Position numbers and translations under genes: made by a program. Source: Caenimonas aquaedulcis (lineage in GTDB: Bacteria > Pseudomonadota > Gammaproteobacteria > Burkholderiales > Burkholderiaceae_C). From it: DNA of 64,000 nucleotides. The notes beneath the pieces were generated by a model. It made no database searches. It was not told where the DNA came from and saw only the letters and a list, made by a program, of their open reading frames with translations. The stretch covers positions 2,384,618 to 2,448,617 of the forward strand of contig NZ_JADWYS010000001.1 of the NCBI RefSeq assembly GCF_015831345.1, in the 5' to 3' direction. Below are positions 9,979 to 18,400 of this stretch, in pieces (positions within the stretch are counted from its first letter, which is position 1; each line of letters opens with the position of its first letter).

Positions 9979-11862
9979 TCAGATGACCGCGTGCGGGAAG
10001 AACGTCGGGTCCAGCTGCTGCACCACACCCATGAAGCCCAGGTGGTCGGTGTTGTACGAGAGGTTGGCCGCGTAGGCGAGCGCATCGCCCTGCGTCGCGA
10101 AGGTCTTGCCCGCGCCGATCTGCGCGGTGAAGCTCGCCACCACTTCGGCGCTCGCCTGCACGCCGGTGAGGTTGAAGTACACCTGCGACACGAGGTTGGC
10201 GGAGGTGATGCCGTGCAGGCTCGCGTCGATCAGCTTCTGGCCGAGCTGGCCCATGCCGGTGGACGTGTCCGCCTGCGCCGTCCAGCGGCTGAGGGTCGTC
10301 ATGTCCGGTGCCGTGCCGAAGGCCGCGTGGAGCAGCGCGCCGGCTTGCCAGACGCTGCCGGCGGGCGCGGAGCCCGACGGGCCCTGCGTGTCCAGCGCGA
10401 ACACGGCGTCACTGAACACGATGCGCTCGGTGGCCATGATGATCGGCACGGTGTCGGCGTAATGGTCGTCGGCGGTGTGGATGGTGAGCGTGCCGTCCTT
10501 GAGCGTGTACGAATGCACCTGGCTCACCGAATTCGGGAAGATGTAGGTGTCGCGGCCCGAGCCGCCGTCGAAGTAGTCGGCGCCGCCCTGGCTGTAGTAG
10601 ACGTCGTCGCCGCCGAGCGCGAGGCACGCGTTCTCGTCGTACGTGCCGTAGAGCACGTCGCTGTTCTCGGTCGCCTTGACGATGCTCCGCAGGGGCGCCG
10701 TGTCGCTCCTCAGCACGGCCGTGGCCACGACGCCCCAGCCGCTGCCGTCCTGCCCCTGCGAGCTCCACGCGGCAACGTAGGCGCTGCCTTCGGCTGCGAG
10801 CGTGACGTCCGACTGGTTGCCCGCCATGGTCGAATTGAGCATGGTTTCGCCGCCGAGCGTGTGGCCGTTCGCGTCGAAGCGCTGCGCGACGATGTCGTCG
10901 TTGCCGTTCATCGTGCCGTCGGTGCTCGTCCAGGCGACGACGAAGCCGCCGTCGTTCATCGCGGTGATGGCGGGGGAGGTCTGCTGGCCTTCCACCGTGT
11001 GGTTCACCAGCGTCTCGCCGCCCATCGTGGCGCCGTTCGCGGCGTAGCGCTGCATGTGGATGTCCAGGCCGTTGCCGTCGCTCGCGACGGATTGCCAGGC
11101 GATCGCGTAGCCGCCGTCGGCCAGCGCCGCCATGGCGGGCTTGGCGATCGCGCCGCCGCCGCCCGTGTCGACGCGCATGTCGGCGGATACTGCCGCTCCG
11201 TGGCTGTCGAAACGCTGGGAATGGATGCCGTTGCTGCCGTCCCAGGCGATGACATAGCCGCCATCGGCCAGGCCCGTCGTCACCGGCGCGGATTGCGGGC
11301 CGGCGCTGGAAGCGGTGACCAGCGTCTCACCGCCGGCCGCCACGCCGTCCGCGCCATACACACGCGAGTACACGGCGCCGCCGGCGCCGGTGTCGGACCA
11401 CCACGTGGCGACGAAGCCACCGCCGGCGAGCGCCGTGAGGCCGGGATGCGCCTGGTCCAGGGCGCTGTGCGTGTTCACCTGCGACTGCGTGCCGAGCAGG
11501 TTGCCCTGGCCGTCGAAGCGCTGCAGGTAGACGCCGTAGTCGTCGCCGGAGGGGGACGCCTCCTGGCGGGAGGACCAGGCCACGACGAAGCCGCCGTCGG
11601 CGGTGGCCGTCACGGTGGGTTCGACCTGTTCGTTGATGGAGATGGAGTTGACCACCACTTCCCCGCCCACGGGCACGCCCGCATTGCTGTAACGCTGCAG
11701 GTAGATGTCGGTGGAGGGCACGCCCGTGGCGTAGTCCGGCTGGAAGGATTGCCACACCACGACGAAGCCGTCCCGGAGGTTGGCGATGGCCGGCGCGAAC
11801 TGGTCGCCGCCGGTGGTGGTGTTGACGCCGGCTTCGCCGGTGTGGGTGATACTGCTGCTCAT
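9979..11862 (-). CDS. Large repeat protein with RTX-like and DUF4214-like C-terminus, probably secreted
   Basis: 627 residues with no signal peptide. Residues about 12-390 hold roughly seven imperfect repeats of about 50 residues built on 'DGGFVVAW.S', an 'Q.YDANG' element and 'GGE..VN', which looks like a beta-propeller or beta-solenoid. A Gly/Asp-rich stretch at about 415-442 ('GGADYFDGGSGRD') resembles one or two RTX calcium-binding nonapeptides. The last 140 residues (TGMGQLGQ..., 'VYFNLTG', 'YAANLSYNTDHLG') look like a DUF4214-type domain common in type I-secreted proteins. No dedicated TolC/HlyB/HlyD set is adjacent: the convergent ABC genes are of the ABC-2 class, not type I. Role unknown, possibly surface or adhesin-like. 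Confidence 0.75.
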   Translation of the reverse strand: MSSSITHTGEAGVNTTTGGDQFAPAIANLRDGFVVVWQSFQPDYATGVPSTDIYLQRYSNAGVPVGGEVVVNSISINEQVEPTVTATADGGFVVAWSSRQEASPSGDDYGVYLQRFDGQGNLLGTQSQVNTHSALDQAHPGLTALAGGGFVATWWSDTGAGGAVYSRVYGADGVAAGGETLVTASSAGPQSAPVTTGLADGGYVIAWDGSNGIHSQRFDSHGAAVSADMRVDTGGGGAIAKPAMAALADGGYAIAWQSVASDGNGLDIHMQRYAANGATMGGETLVNHTVEGQQTSPAITAMNDGGFVVAWTSTDGTMNGNDDIVAQRFDANGHTLGGETMLNSTMAGNQSDVTLAAEGSAYVAAWSSQGQDGSGWGVVATAVLRSDTAPLRSIVKATENSDVLYGTYDENACLALGGDDVYYSQGGADYFDGGSGRDTYIFPNSVSQVHSYTLKDGTLTIHTADDHYADTVPIIMATERIVFSDAVFALDTQGPSGSAPAGSVWQAGALLHAAFGTAPDMTTLSRWTAQADTSTGMGQLGQKLIDASLHGITSANLVSQVYFNLTGVQASAEVVASFTAQIGAGKTFATQGDALAYAANLSYNTDHLGFMGVVQQLDPTFFPHAVI

Positions 11863-12004
11863 GCTCGTCCCTGATTGAATTGGCTGTGCTTGCCTTGGAA
11901 CGAAGGCTAAAGCTCTTCAGGTCCCGCAGGGTGTAGGACGCTTGCCCCTCAGCGCTGAGCTTTGCGGCCTACATCGGCCTTCAGCAGGGTTTCGCGAGGC
12001 GGCT

Positions 12005-12010
12005 TATATT
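12005..12010 (+). promoter_or_regulatory. -10-like hexamer directly ahead of the GST gene
   Basis: TATATT lies six bases before the ATG at 12017. A weak -35 (TTCAGC, 11980-11985) is 19 bp upstream. No ribosome-binding site fits between, so a leaderless or near-leaderless transcript is implied. Confidence 0.4.
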
Positions 12011-12016
12011 GGGCCG

Positions 12017-12724
12017 ATGAACGACCTCTCGGCCTTCCCCATTACGCGCAAATGGCCCGCGCAACACCCCGATCGCGTGCAGCTTTACTCGCTTCCGACG
12101 CCCAACGGCGTGAAGATTTCCATCATGCTGGAGGAGACGGGCCTGCCCTACGAGGTGCACCGTGTCGCTTTCGACAAGCAGGACCAGCTGTCGCCGGAAT
12201 TCCTGTCGCTCAACCCGAACAACAAGATTCCCGCGATCCTGGACCCGAACGGTCCGGGCGGGCGGCCGCTGCCCCTCTTCGAGTCCGGCGCGATCCTGCT
12301 CTACCTCGCGGAGAAGACCGGCCAGCTCATCCCGGCCGACGCCGCCGCACGCTACACGGTGATCCAGTGGCTCATGTTCCAGATGGGCGGGATCGGGCCG
12401 ATGTTCGGGCAGGTCGGCTTCTTCCACAAATTCGCCGGCAAGGATTTCGAGGACAAGCGCCCCCGCGACCGGTACGTCGACGAGGCCAGGCGGCTGCTCG
12501 GCGTGCTGGAAGTGCAGCTCGGCCGGCACGCGTGGATCGCGGGCGACGCCTACAGCATCGCGGACATCGCGACCTTCCCCTGGATCCGCAACCTCGCGGG
12601 CTTCTATGGGGCAGGCGAGCTGGTCGGGTTCGACAACTTCCCGAACGTCAAGCGGGCGCTCGCCGAATTCGTCGCGCGCCCCGCGGTGATCCGCGGCCTC
12701 GCGATTCCGGCAGCGCCTGTTTGA
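12017..12724 (+). CDS. Glutathione S-transferase, Nu class-like (YghU/YfcG family)
   Basis: 235 residues. The N-terminal thioredoxin-like domain (about 20-105) shows 'LPTPNGVKISIMLEETGLPYE', cis-Pro region 'NPNNKIPAI' and 'ESGAILLYLAEKTG', which fits the Nu-class disulfide-bond oxidoreductases YfcG/YghU rather than classical detoxifying GSTs. The all-helical C-terminal domain (about 110-230) has the 'YSIADIATFPWI' core motif. The start is chosen at 12017 because the alignment with the family begins there and a -10-like element sits just before it. It probably acts in the cytosol on glutathione-linked redox or peroxide chemistry. Confidence 0.9.
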   Translation: MNDLSAFPITRKWPAQHPDRVQLYSLPTPNGVKISIMLEETGLPYEVHRVAFDKQDQLSPEFLSLNPNNKIPAILDPNGPGGRPLPLFESGAILLYLAEKTGQLIPADAAARYTVIQWLMFQMGGIGPMFGQVGFFHKFAGKDFEDKRPRDRYVDEARRLLGVLEVQLGRHAWIAGDAYSIADIATFPWIRNLAGFYGAGELVGFDNFPNVKRALAEFVARPAVIRGLAIPAAPV

Positions 12725-12739
12725 GCCGCAGGCGCCAGC

Positions 12740-13372
12740 CTAGTAGCTGATGTTGAGGATCTGGCCGCGATACGTGCCGGTCGCCGCGGCCTGCACGAGG
12801 AAGGCGGCCGCATCCGCATGCGTGATCCCGGCCAGGATGTCGACGTCGAGGTCCCTGCCGACGCGATAGCCGCCACGCGCGGGCGAGCACTTCAATCGCG
12901 GGGGGCGGACGATGGTCCAGTCGAGGTTGCTTTCGCGCACCAGGCTTTCGGTGCGGGCCTTGTCCTCGTAGAGGCGCCCGTGCGCGGCCCTGCAGGCCGC
13001 GATGAACACGCGCTTCACGAGGTTCATGCCGTGGCCGCTTCCCACCATGAGCCCGCTCTGGACGACCAGGCGCATCACACCGGAGACGGACATGGCGCGC
13101 ATGATGTTCTGCGTGCCTTCGGAGACGGTCGAATCGGCGAGGGCACCGGCGGGCGGGTCCAGTGCGCTGATGACTGCCTGCTGCCGCTGCATGGCCGTCA
13201 CGACGCATTCCGGGCGCATCACGTCGCCATCGACGATGCGCAGCCTTTCGTGCCTGGCAGGGACGTGGGCGGCGTCATGGGCCAACACCGTGACTTCATG
13301 CCCGGCGTTCAGCGCACAACTGACGACTTCTGCTCCGGTGCGGCCTTTGGCGCCGACTACGAGAATTCTCAC
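12740..13372 (-). CDS. NAD(P)-binding oxidoreductase (NmrA / atypical SDR family)
   Basis: 210 residues, starting with GTG at 13372 behind a GGAG ribosome-binding site. The Rossmann dinucleotide motif 'VVGAKGRTGAEVV' is at residues 5-17 (GxxGxxG type), and 'SALDPP' follows strand 4. No YxxxK catalytic pair is evident, as in NmrA-like or atypical short-chain dehydrogenases that often act as redox sensors or NADPH-dependent reductases. It is convergent with the GST gene and separated from the upstream regulator gene by 95 bp, which holds only an imperfect hairpin (about 13430-13455). Substrate unknown. Confidence 0.8.
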   Translation of the reverse strand: MRILVVGAKGRTGAEVVSCALNAGHEVTVLAHDAAHVPARHERLRIVDGDVMRPECVVTAMQRQQAVISALDPPAGALADSTVSEGTQNIMRAMSVSGVMRLVVQSGLMVGSGHGMNLVKRVFIAACRAAHGRLYEDKARTESLVRESNLDWTIVRPPRLKCSPARGGYRVGRDLDVDILAGITHADAAAFLVQAAATGTYRGQILNISY

Positions 13373-13467
13373 CGACTACTCCTGCCCGTCGAGGGGGTAC
13401 TGACGGGCAGATTCTGTTTCCCGGTGAGACACCCGGACAATCAGCCGGGGTGCTTAGGCCACGTGGA

Positions 13468-14211
13468 TCAGTGTTGTTGCGCAGCCTTGGCGGGTTCCCT
13501 ACCCGCGTCCGCGGCGTCGCCCATGAGGGCGTGCCGCCAGCCACGCTTTTCCACGGCTGCAACGGCCTGCGCGCGCGTCGAGCAGCCCAGCGTCTGCAGG
13601 ATCGCGGCGACGTGGCTCTTCACGGTGCCCAGCGCGAGGTTCAGGTCCCTGCAAATCTGCTTGTTGGACCGGCCGTCCAGCAGCAGCTTCAAAACGTCGA
13701 TCTGCCGCGCCGTCAACCCGGCGGCCTGGGGAGAGTTCGCGCCCGGCGGACTGGATGCCCCCAAGGCGGGAACTTCGCCGCCGTTGAACAGGGTCTCGGG
13801 TGGAACGTAGATGCCGCCGGCCAGGACGAATTGCAGGGCGCTCACGAGCACCTCCGCCCCCGACAGCTTCGGGACGAAGCCGAGCACGCCGCGTTTCAGC
13901 GCCAGCTGCACGGTGCGCAGGTCGTACGTGGCGGACACCACCACCACGCGGGCGGAGGGACAACTCGCGTACAGGAGCTCGACGGCATCGATGCCGCGGC
14001 ACCCGGGCAGTCCCAGGTCGAGCAGGACGAGGTCGATGTCCGAATTTTCTTCGATGGCCGATATTCCGGCCGCAAGGGTTTCGGCCTCCAGCAGCTTGCA
14101 GTCGGGATCGACCTGGCGCAGCGCCGAATGCAAGCCGAGGCGAACGAGGTGATGGTCGTCGATCACCAATACCTTCAGGGCTTCCACCCCAGGTGATGCG
14201 TGTTGTGTCAT
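13468..14211 (-). CDS. NarL/LuxR-family response regulator (orphan)
   Basis: 247 residues from the ATG at 14211; the reading frame stays open further upstream but that part overlaps the divergent gene. The receiver domain (about 12-130) has acidic residues D18/D19 in 'VIDDHH', phospho-acceptor D65 in 'LLDLGLPG', a Thr/Ser position in 'VVSATYD' and Lys in 'FVPKLSG'. The C-terminal LuxR HTH (about 170-235) reads 'LTARQIDVLKLLLDGRSNKQI'. No histidine kinase gene is adjacent, so the partner is unknown. It is divergent from a BON-domain protein gene across 111 bp and may control it. Confidence 0.9.
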   Translation of the reverse strand: MTQHASPGVEALKVLVIDDHHLVRLGLHSALRQVDPDCKLLEAETLAAGISAIEENSDIDLVLLDLGLPGCRGIDAVELLYASCPSARVVVVSATYDLRTVQLALKRGVLGFVPKLSGAEVLVSALQFVLAGGIYVPPETLFNGGEVPALGASSPPGANSPQAAGLTARQIDVLKLLLDGRSNKQICRDLNLALGTVKSHVAAILQTLGCSTRAQAVAAVEKRGWRHALMGDAADAGREPAKAAQQH

Positions 14212-14310
14212 GTGTTCGATCCGCTGGGGCTTGCAGCCTTCGTGCAGTACAACCGCCCTCTCTATATCCCTGGGATTCGCCTGAAAGCGTAACAAATACC
14301 CAAGGCTCGC

Positions 14311-14316
14311 ACAATA
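14311..14316 (+). promoter_or_regulatory. -10-like hexamer directly ahead of the BON-domain gene
   Basis: ACAATA lies six bases before the ATG at 14323 (or CACAAT, seven bases before). The -35 region is weak. There is no room for a leader with a Shine-Dalgarno sequence. Confidence 0.35.
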
Positions 14317-14322
14317 GGGAGC

Positions 14323-14811
14323 ATGAACGGGCCATTCGCTGTCGCAGCTTTCCTCCTTTTGATGCATGCCGCCCCGTGTGGCGCGCAGGAGCGCAGGAAT
14401 TTCTTCGAGGATCCCTTCGCGCAGGTGACCTCCGCCCTGCGCGACTGCCCCGAGCCCGAAGGACCGTTGATGACGCCGCAGGAATTTCGCGACGCGGCGC
14501 ACATCCGCGCGCAGCACGGGGGCAGCTGCTACCTCTCCGGCCGCTGCCGCCTGCCGAACTCGTACCTGTACGACAAGGAGATCATCCCGCGCACCGTCCA
14601 GTACATCCAGCGCGACGGGCGCTTCGACGACACGAGCGTATGGATCCTCGGGCAGCGGCGCATCGTCACGATCCTGGGCTGCGTGAATTCGCGCGAGCAG
14701 GCCGACGCGCTCGTGAAGTGGGTGATGCTGATGGACGACGTCATGAACGTCGTGGACCAGACCATGGTGGGAACGCGGGGCGCCCCGCCCTATCCCGTCC
14801 AGGGCCGCTGA
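14323..14811 (+). CDS. Exported BON-domain-like protein
   Basis: 162 residues. A clear Sec signal peptide (about 1-22, cleavage after 'CGA') is followed by a Cys-containing middle part ('CPEPEGP', 'GGSCYLSGRCRLPNSY'). The C-terminal BON-like half (about 85-160) has 'IVTILGCVNSREQADALVKW' and 'DVMNVVDQTMVG'; the pattern of a strand, an invariant Gly and a helix matches BON (OsmY-type) domains, which bind phospholipid membranes or other envelope structures. Three or four Cys in the exported part suggest disulfides. It is divergent from an orphan response regulator. Exact role unknown; an envelope-stress protein is the likeliest reading. Confidence 0.7.
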   Translation: MNGPFAVAAFLLLMHAAPCGAQERRNFFEDPFAQVTSALRDCPEPEGPLMTPQEFRDAAHIRAQHGGSCYLSGRCRLPNSYLYDKEIIPRTVQYIQRDGRFDDTSVWILGQRRIVTILGCVNSREQADALVKWVMLMDDVMNVVDQTMVGTRGAPPYPVQGR

Positions 14812-14818
14812 CGCCCGC

Positions 14819-15322
14819 CTATCCGCGCCTCGCCTTCGACTTGCCCGCCTTGCCCGGCGCCTGGATCGGCAGCCGCGTGTCCGCCTTCACTTCCTTGAGG
14901 ACGACGCTCGAGCGCACATGCGTGACGCCCGGGAGCTTGAACGCCGTCTCGTGCAGGAAGCGCTCGTAGCTCTTGATGTCCGGCGCCAGCACCTTCATCA
15001 CGTAGTCGGCCTGGCCGGTGGTGGAGTAGCAGCTCACGATCTGCGGGCAGTGCGCGACCTCCTTTTCGAACTGCACGACGACGTCCTCGTTGTGCCGGGT
15101 GAGGTTCACCTCCGCGATGACGCACAGCGCGAGCCCGACCCGCTCGCGGTCGATGATCGCGGTGTAGCCGCGGATCACCCCGCTCGCCTCCATGTCCTTG
15201 ATGCGCTTCCAGCACGGCGTGCTCGAAAGCCCCACGCGGTCGGCGAGCTGCTGCACCGTCTGGTGCGAATCGCGCTGCAGTTCCGTGAGCAGCACCACGT
15301 CCTGCCGGTCGAGCTCATCCAT
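14819..15322 (-). CDS. Lrp/AsnC family transcriptional regulator
   Basis: 167 residues. The N-terminal winged HTH is at about 8-55 ('LLTELQRDSHQTVQQLADRV', then 'STPCWKRIKDMEASGVIRGY'). The C-terminal RAM/AsnC ligand domain is at about 70-145 ('VEKEVAHCPQIVSCYSTTG'-like region with 'GQADYVMKV'). A GAGGAG ribosome-binding site precedes the start. It is divergently transcribed from the indolepyruvate ferredoxin oxidoreductase gene, the common arrangement for a local amino-acid-sensing regulator, so aromatic or branched-chain amino acids are plausible effectors. Its 3' end converges on the BON gene. Confidence 0.93.
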   Translation of the reverse strand: MDELDRQDVVLLTELQRDSHQTVQQLADRVGLSSTPCWKRIKDMEASGVIRGYTAIIDRERVGLALCVIAEVNLTRHNEDVVVQFEKEVAHCPQIVSCYSTTGQADYVMKVLAPDIKSYERFLHETAFKLPGVTHVRSSVVLKEVKADTRLPIQAPGKAGKSKARRG

Positions 15323-15353
15323 TCTCTTGTCTCCTCAGGCGCATAGAACAGTT

Positions 15354-15399
15354 TTCTCCCAGGAGTATGAAATCGGAGAAGAAAAGAAGCAAATTCTCC
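15354..15399. promoter_or_regulatory. Candidate Lrp-type operator: three TTCTCC/GGAGAA half-sites
   Basis: TTCTCC (15354-15359), GGAGAA (15375-15380) and TTCTCC (15394-15399) alternate in orientation. Centre-to-centre distances are 21 and 19 bp, about two helical turns each. They fill the roughly 100-bp gap between the lrp-type gene and the oxidoreductase gene, so a multimeric Lrp-family protein could wrap this DNA. Confidence 0.5.
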
Positions 15400-15423
15400 A
15401 GCCCGCACCTTAGCCTTGGCACG

Positions 15424-18400
15424 ATGAACGACACCCTCGCCCGACCCGGCTACCGCCTCTCCGATGCGCTCTGGGCGCACGAGGGGCAGATCTTCCTCAC
15501 CGGCACCCAGGCCATCGTGCGGCTCATGCTGATGCAGCGCCAGCGCGATGCCGCGGCGGGCATCGCGTCGCAGGGATTCATCAGCGGCTACCGCGGCTCG
15601 CCGCTCGGCATGGTCGACCAGCAGGTGTGGAAGGCCGGCCCGAAGTTCGCGGAACAAGGCGTGAGGTTCCTGCCCGCCATCAACGAGGAACTCGCCGCCA
15701 CCGCGGTGCTGGGCACGCAGCGCGTGGAGTCGGACCCGGAGCGCACCTGCGACGGCGTCTTCGCGCTCTGGTACGGCAAGGGCCCGGGCGTGGACCGCGC
15801 GGGCGATGCGCTCAAGCACGGCAACGCCTACGGCGCTTCGCCGAACGGCGGCGTGCTGATGGTGGCGGGGGACGACCACGGCTGCGTGTCGTCCTCGATG
15901 CCGCACCAGAGCGACCAGGCCTTCCAGGCGATCCACGCGCCCGTCGTGTCGCCCGCCAACATCGCGGAGTACCTGGAATTCGGCCTGTACGGCTGGGCGC
16001 TGTCTCGCTATTCGGGCAACTGGGTCGGCTTCACCGCGCTGTCGGAGGTGGTGGAGAGCGGCAGCACCGTGGACCTCGACCTGATCAACGCGCGCATGGC
16101 GGCCTGGCAGGACGCACGGACGGTCGATTCCATCACCGGGCATACGGCCCCGGCGGGGGGCCTTCACTACCGCTGGCCCGACCTGCCTTCGCTCGTGATC
16201 GAGCAGCGGCTGCACGCCAAGCTCGACGCGGTGCGCGCCTTCGCGCGCGTCAACAGCATCGACCGGACCATCGCCGACAGCCCGCGGGCGACCTGCGGGA
16301 TCGTGACCGCCGGCAAGGCGCACTTCGACTTCATGGAGGTGCTGCGGCGCCTGGACATCTCCACCGAGACGCTCGCGCAGCACGGCGTGCGCATCTGCAA
16401 GCTCGGGCTGACCTATCCGGTCGAGCCGGTGCGCATGGGCGAATTCGTGCGCGGCCTGCGCGAAGTGCTGGTGATCGAGGAGAAGGGCCCCGTCGTCGAA
16501 TCGCAGTTGCGCGACATGTTCTACAACGCGCCGCACCGCCCCGTCGTCATCGGCAAACGCGATGCGATGGGCTCGCCGCTCGTGTCCCCGCTGGGCGAGC
16601 TGCGGCCGTCGCGGCTCATCGAGATCGTCGCCGACTGGCTGGCCGCGCACTTCCCGGACCTCGACCGCCGCCACCTCGTGCGCGACTTCACGCCGCCCGA
16701 GCTGCTCGCCAACGCGGCCGATGCCGTGAAGCGCCTGCCGTACTTCTGCGCGGGCTGCCCGCACAACACCTCGACGAAGGTGCCCGAGGGCTCGCATGCG
16801 CAGGCAGGCATCGGCTGCCATTTCATGGCGAGCTGGATGGACCGGGAGACCGAGGGCCTGATCCAGATGGGCGGCGAAGGGGTGGACTGGGTGTCGCACG
16901 CGATGTTCACCAGGGTGCCGCACGTGTTCCAGAACCTGGGCGACGGCACCTACTACCACTCGGGCTATCTCGCGATCCGGCAGGCCGTCGCGGCGAAAGC
17001 GACGCTCACCTACAAGATCCTCTTCAACGACGCGGTCGCGATGACGGGCGGCCAGCCGGTGGACGGGATCATCACCGTCGACGGCATCGCACGGCAGGTC
17101 GAGGCCGAGGGCGTGAAGCAGGTGATCGTGATGTCCGACGACATCTCGAAGTACGACGGCATCCACGCGCGCTTTCCCGCGGGGACGGAGTTCCACGACC
17201 GCGCCGAACTCGACGCCGTGCAGCGGCGCCTGCGCGAGATGCCCGGCGTCACGGTGCTGATCTACGAGCAGACCTGTGCGGCCGAGAAGCGCCGCCGCCG
17301 CAAGAAGGGCGAGCTCGTCGAGCCCGCGCGCCGGCTCTTCATCAACGAGCAGGTGTGCGAAGGCTGCGGGGATTGCTCCGTGCAATCGAACTGCGTCGCC
17401 GTGCTGCCGACGGAGACGCCGCTCGGCCGCAAGCGCCGCATCGACCAGAGCGCATGCAACAAGGACTACTCGTGCGCCAAGGGTTTCTGCCCGAGCTTCG
17501 TCGGCGTGCTGGGCGGCCAGCCGCGCAGGAAGGCCGGCGCGCTGGCGCGCCGCGGGAGCGAGGTCGCGCGCCTGGTCGACGTCTTGCCGCCGCCCGCGCC
17601 GCACGCGTGGACCGGCCCCTACGACCTGCTCGTCGCGGGCGTGGGCGGCACGGGCATCGTGACCGTGGGCGCGGTGATCGCGATGGCCGCTCACCTCGAA
17701 GGCAAGTCCGCGAGCGTGCTGGACTTCATGGGCTTCGCGCAAAAAGGCGGCAGCGTGCTCGCGTTCGTGCGCCTGGCCGACGTGCCCTCGCGGCTGAACC
17801 AGGTGCGCATCGACACGCAGCAGGCCGATGCGATCGTCGCCTGCGACGCGGTCGTGGGCGCTTCGCCGGAAGCCTTGCAGACCGTGCGTCGCGGCCGCAC
17901 GCGCGTGCTGGCGAACGTGCACGAGACGCCCGTGGCCGAGTCGCTGCGCAACCCCGATGCGCAGCTGCGCATCCCCCAGCTGCTGGACAAGCTGCGCTTC
18001 GCCGCGGGCGACGATCGCGTCGAAACGCTCGATGCCCAGGCACTCGCGGAGGCGCTGCTCGGCGACTCCATCCTCGCGAACATGCTGACCGTCGGCTACG
18101 CGTGGCAGCGCGGCCTCCTGCCGGTGGGCCTCGCCGCGCTGCGACGCGCGATCGAATTGAACGGCGTCGCGGTCGAAACCAACCTGCTCGCCTTCTCGCT
18201 CGGCCGCCTCGAGGCCGCCTCGCCGTCCGCGCTGCGCCAGCTGCTCGAAGAAGAAAGCCTGGATGCGCCGCCCGCCGACTCGCTCGACGCGTCGATCGCG
18301 CGCGGCATCGATCACCTCACCGCTTACCAGGGCGCCGCCTACGCGAAGCGCTATGCGCAACTCGTCTCCCGTGTGCGCGCGGGTGAACTCTCGCTCGACG

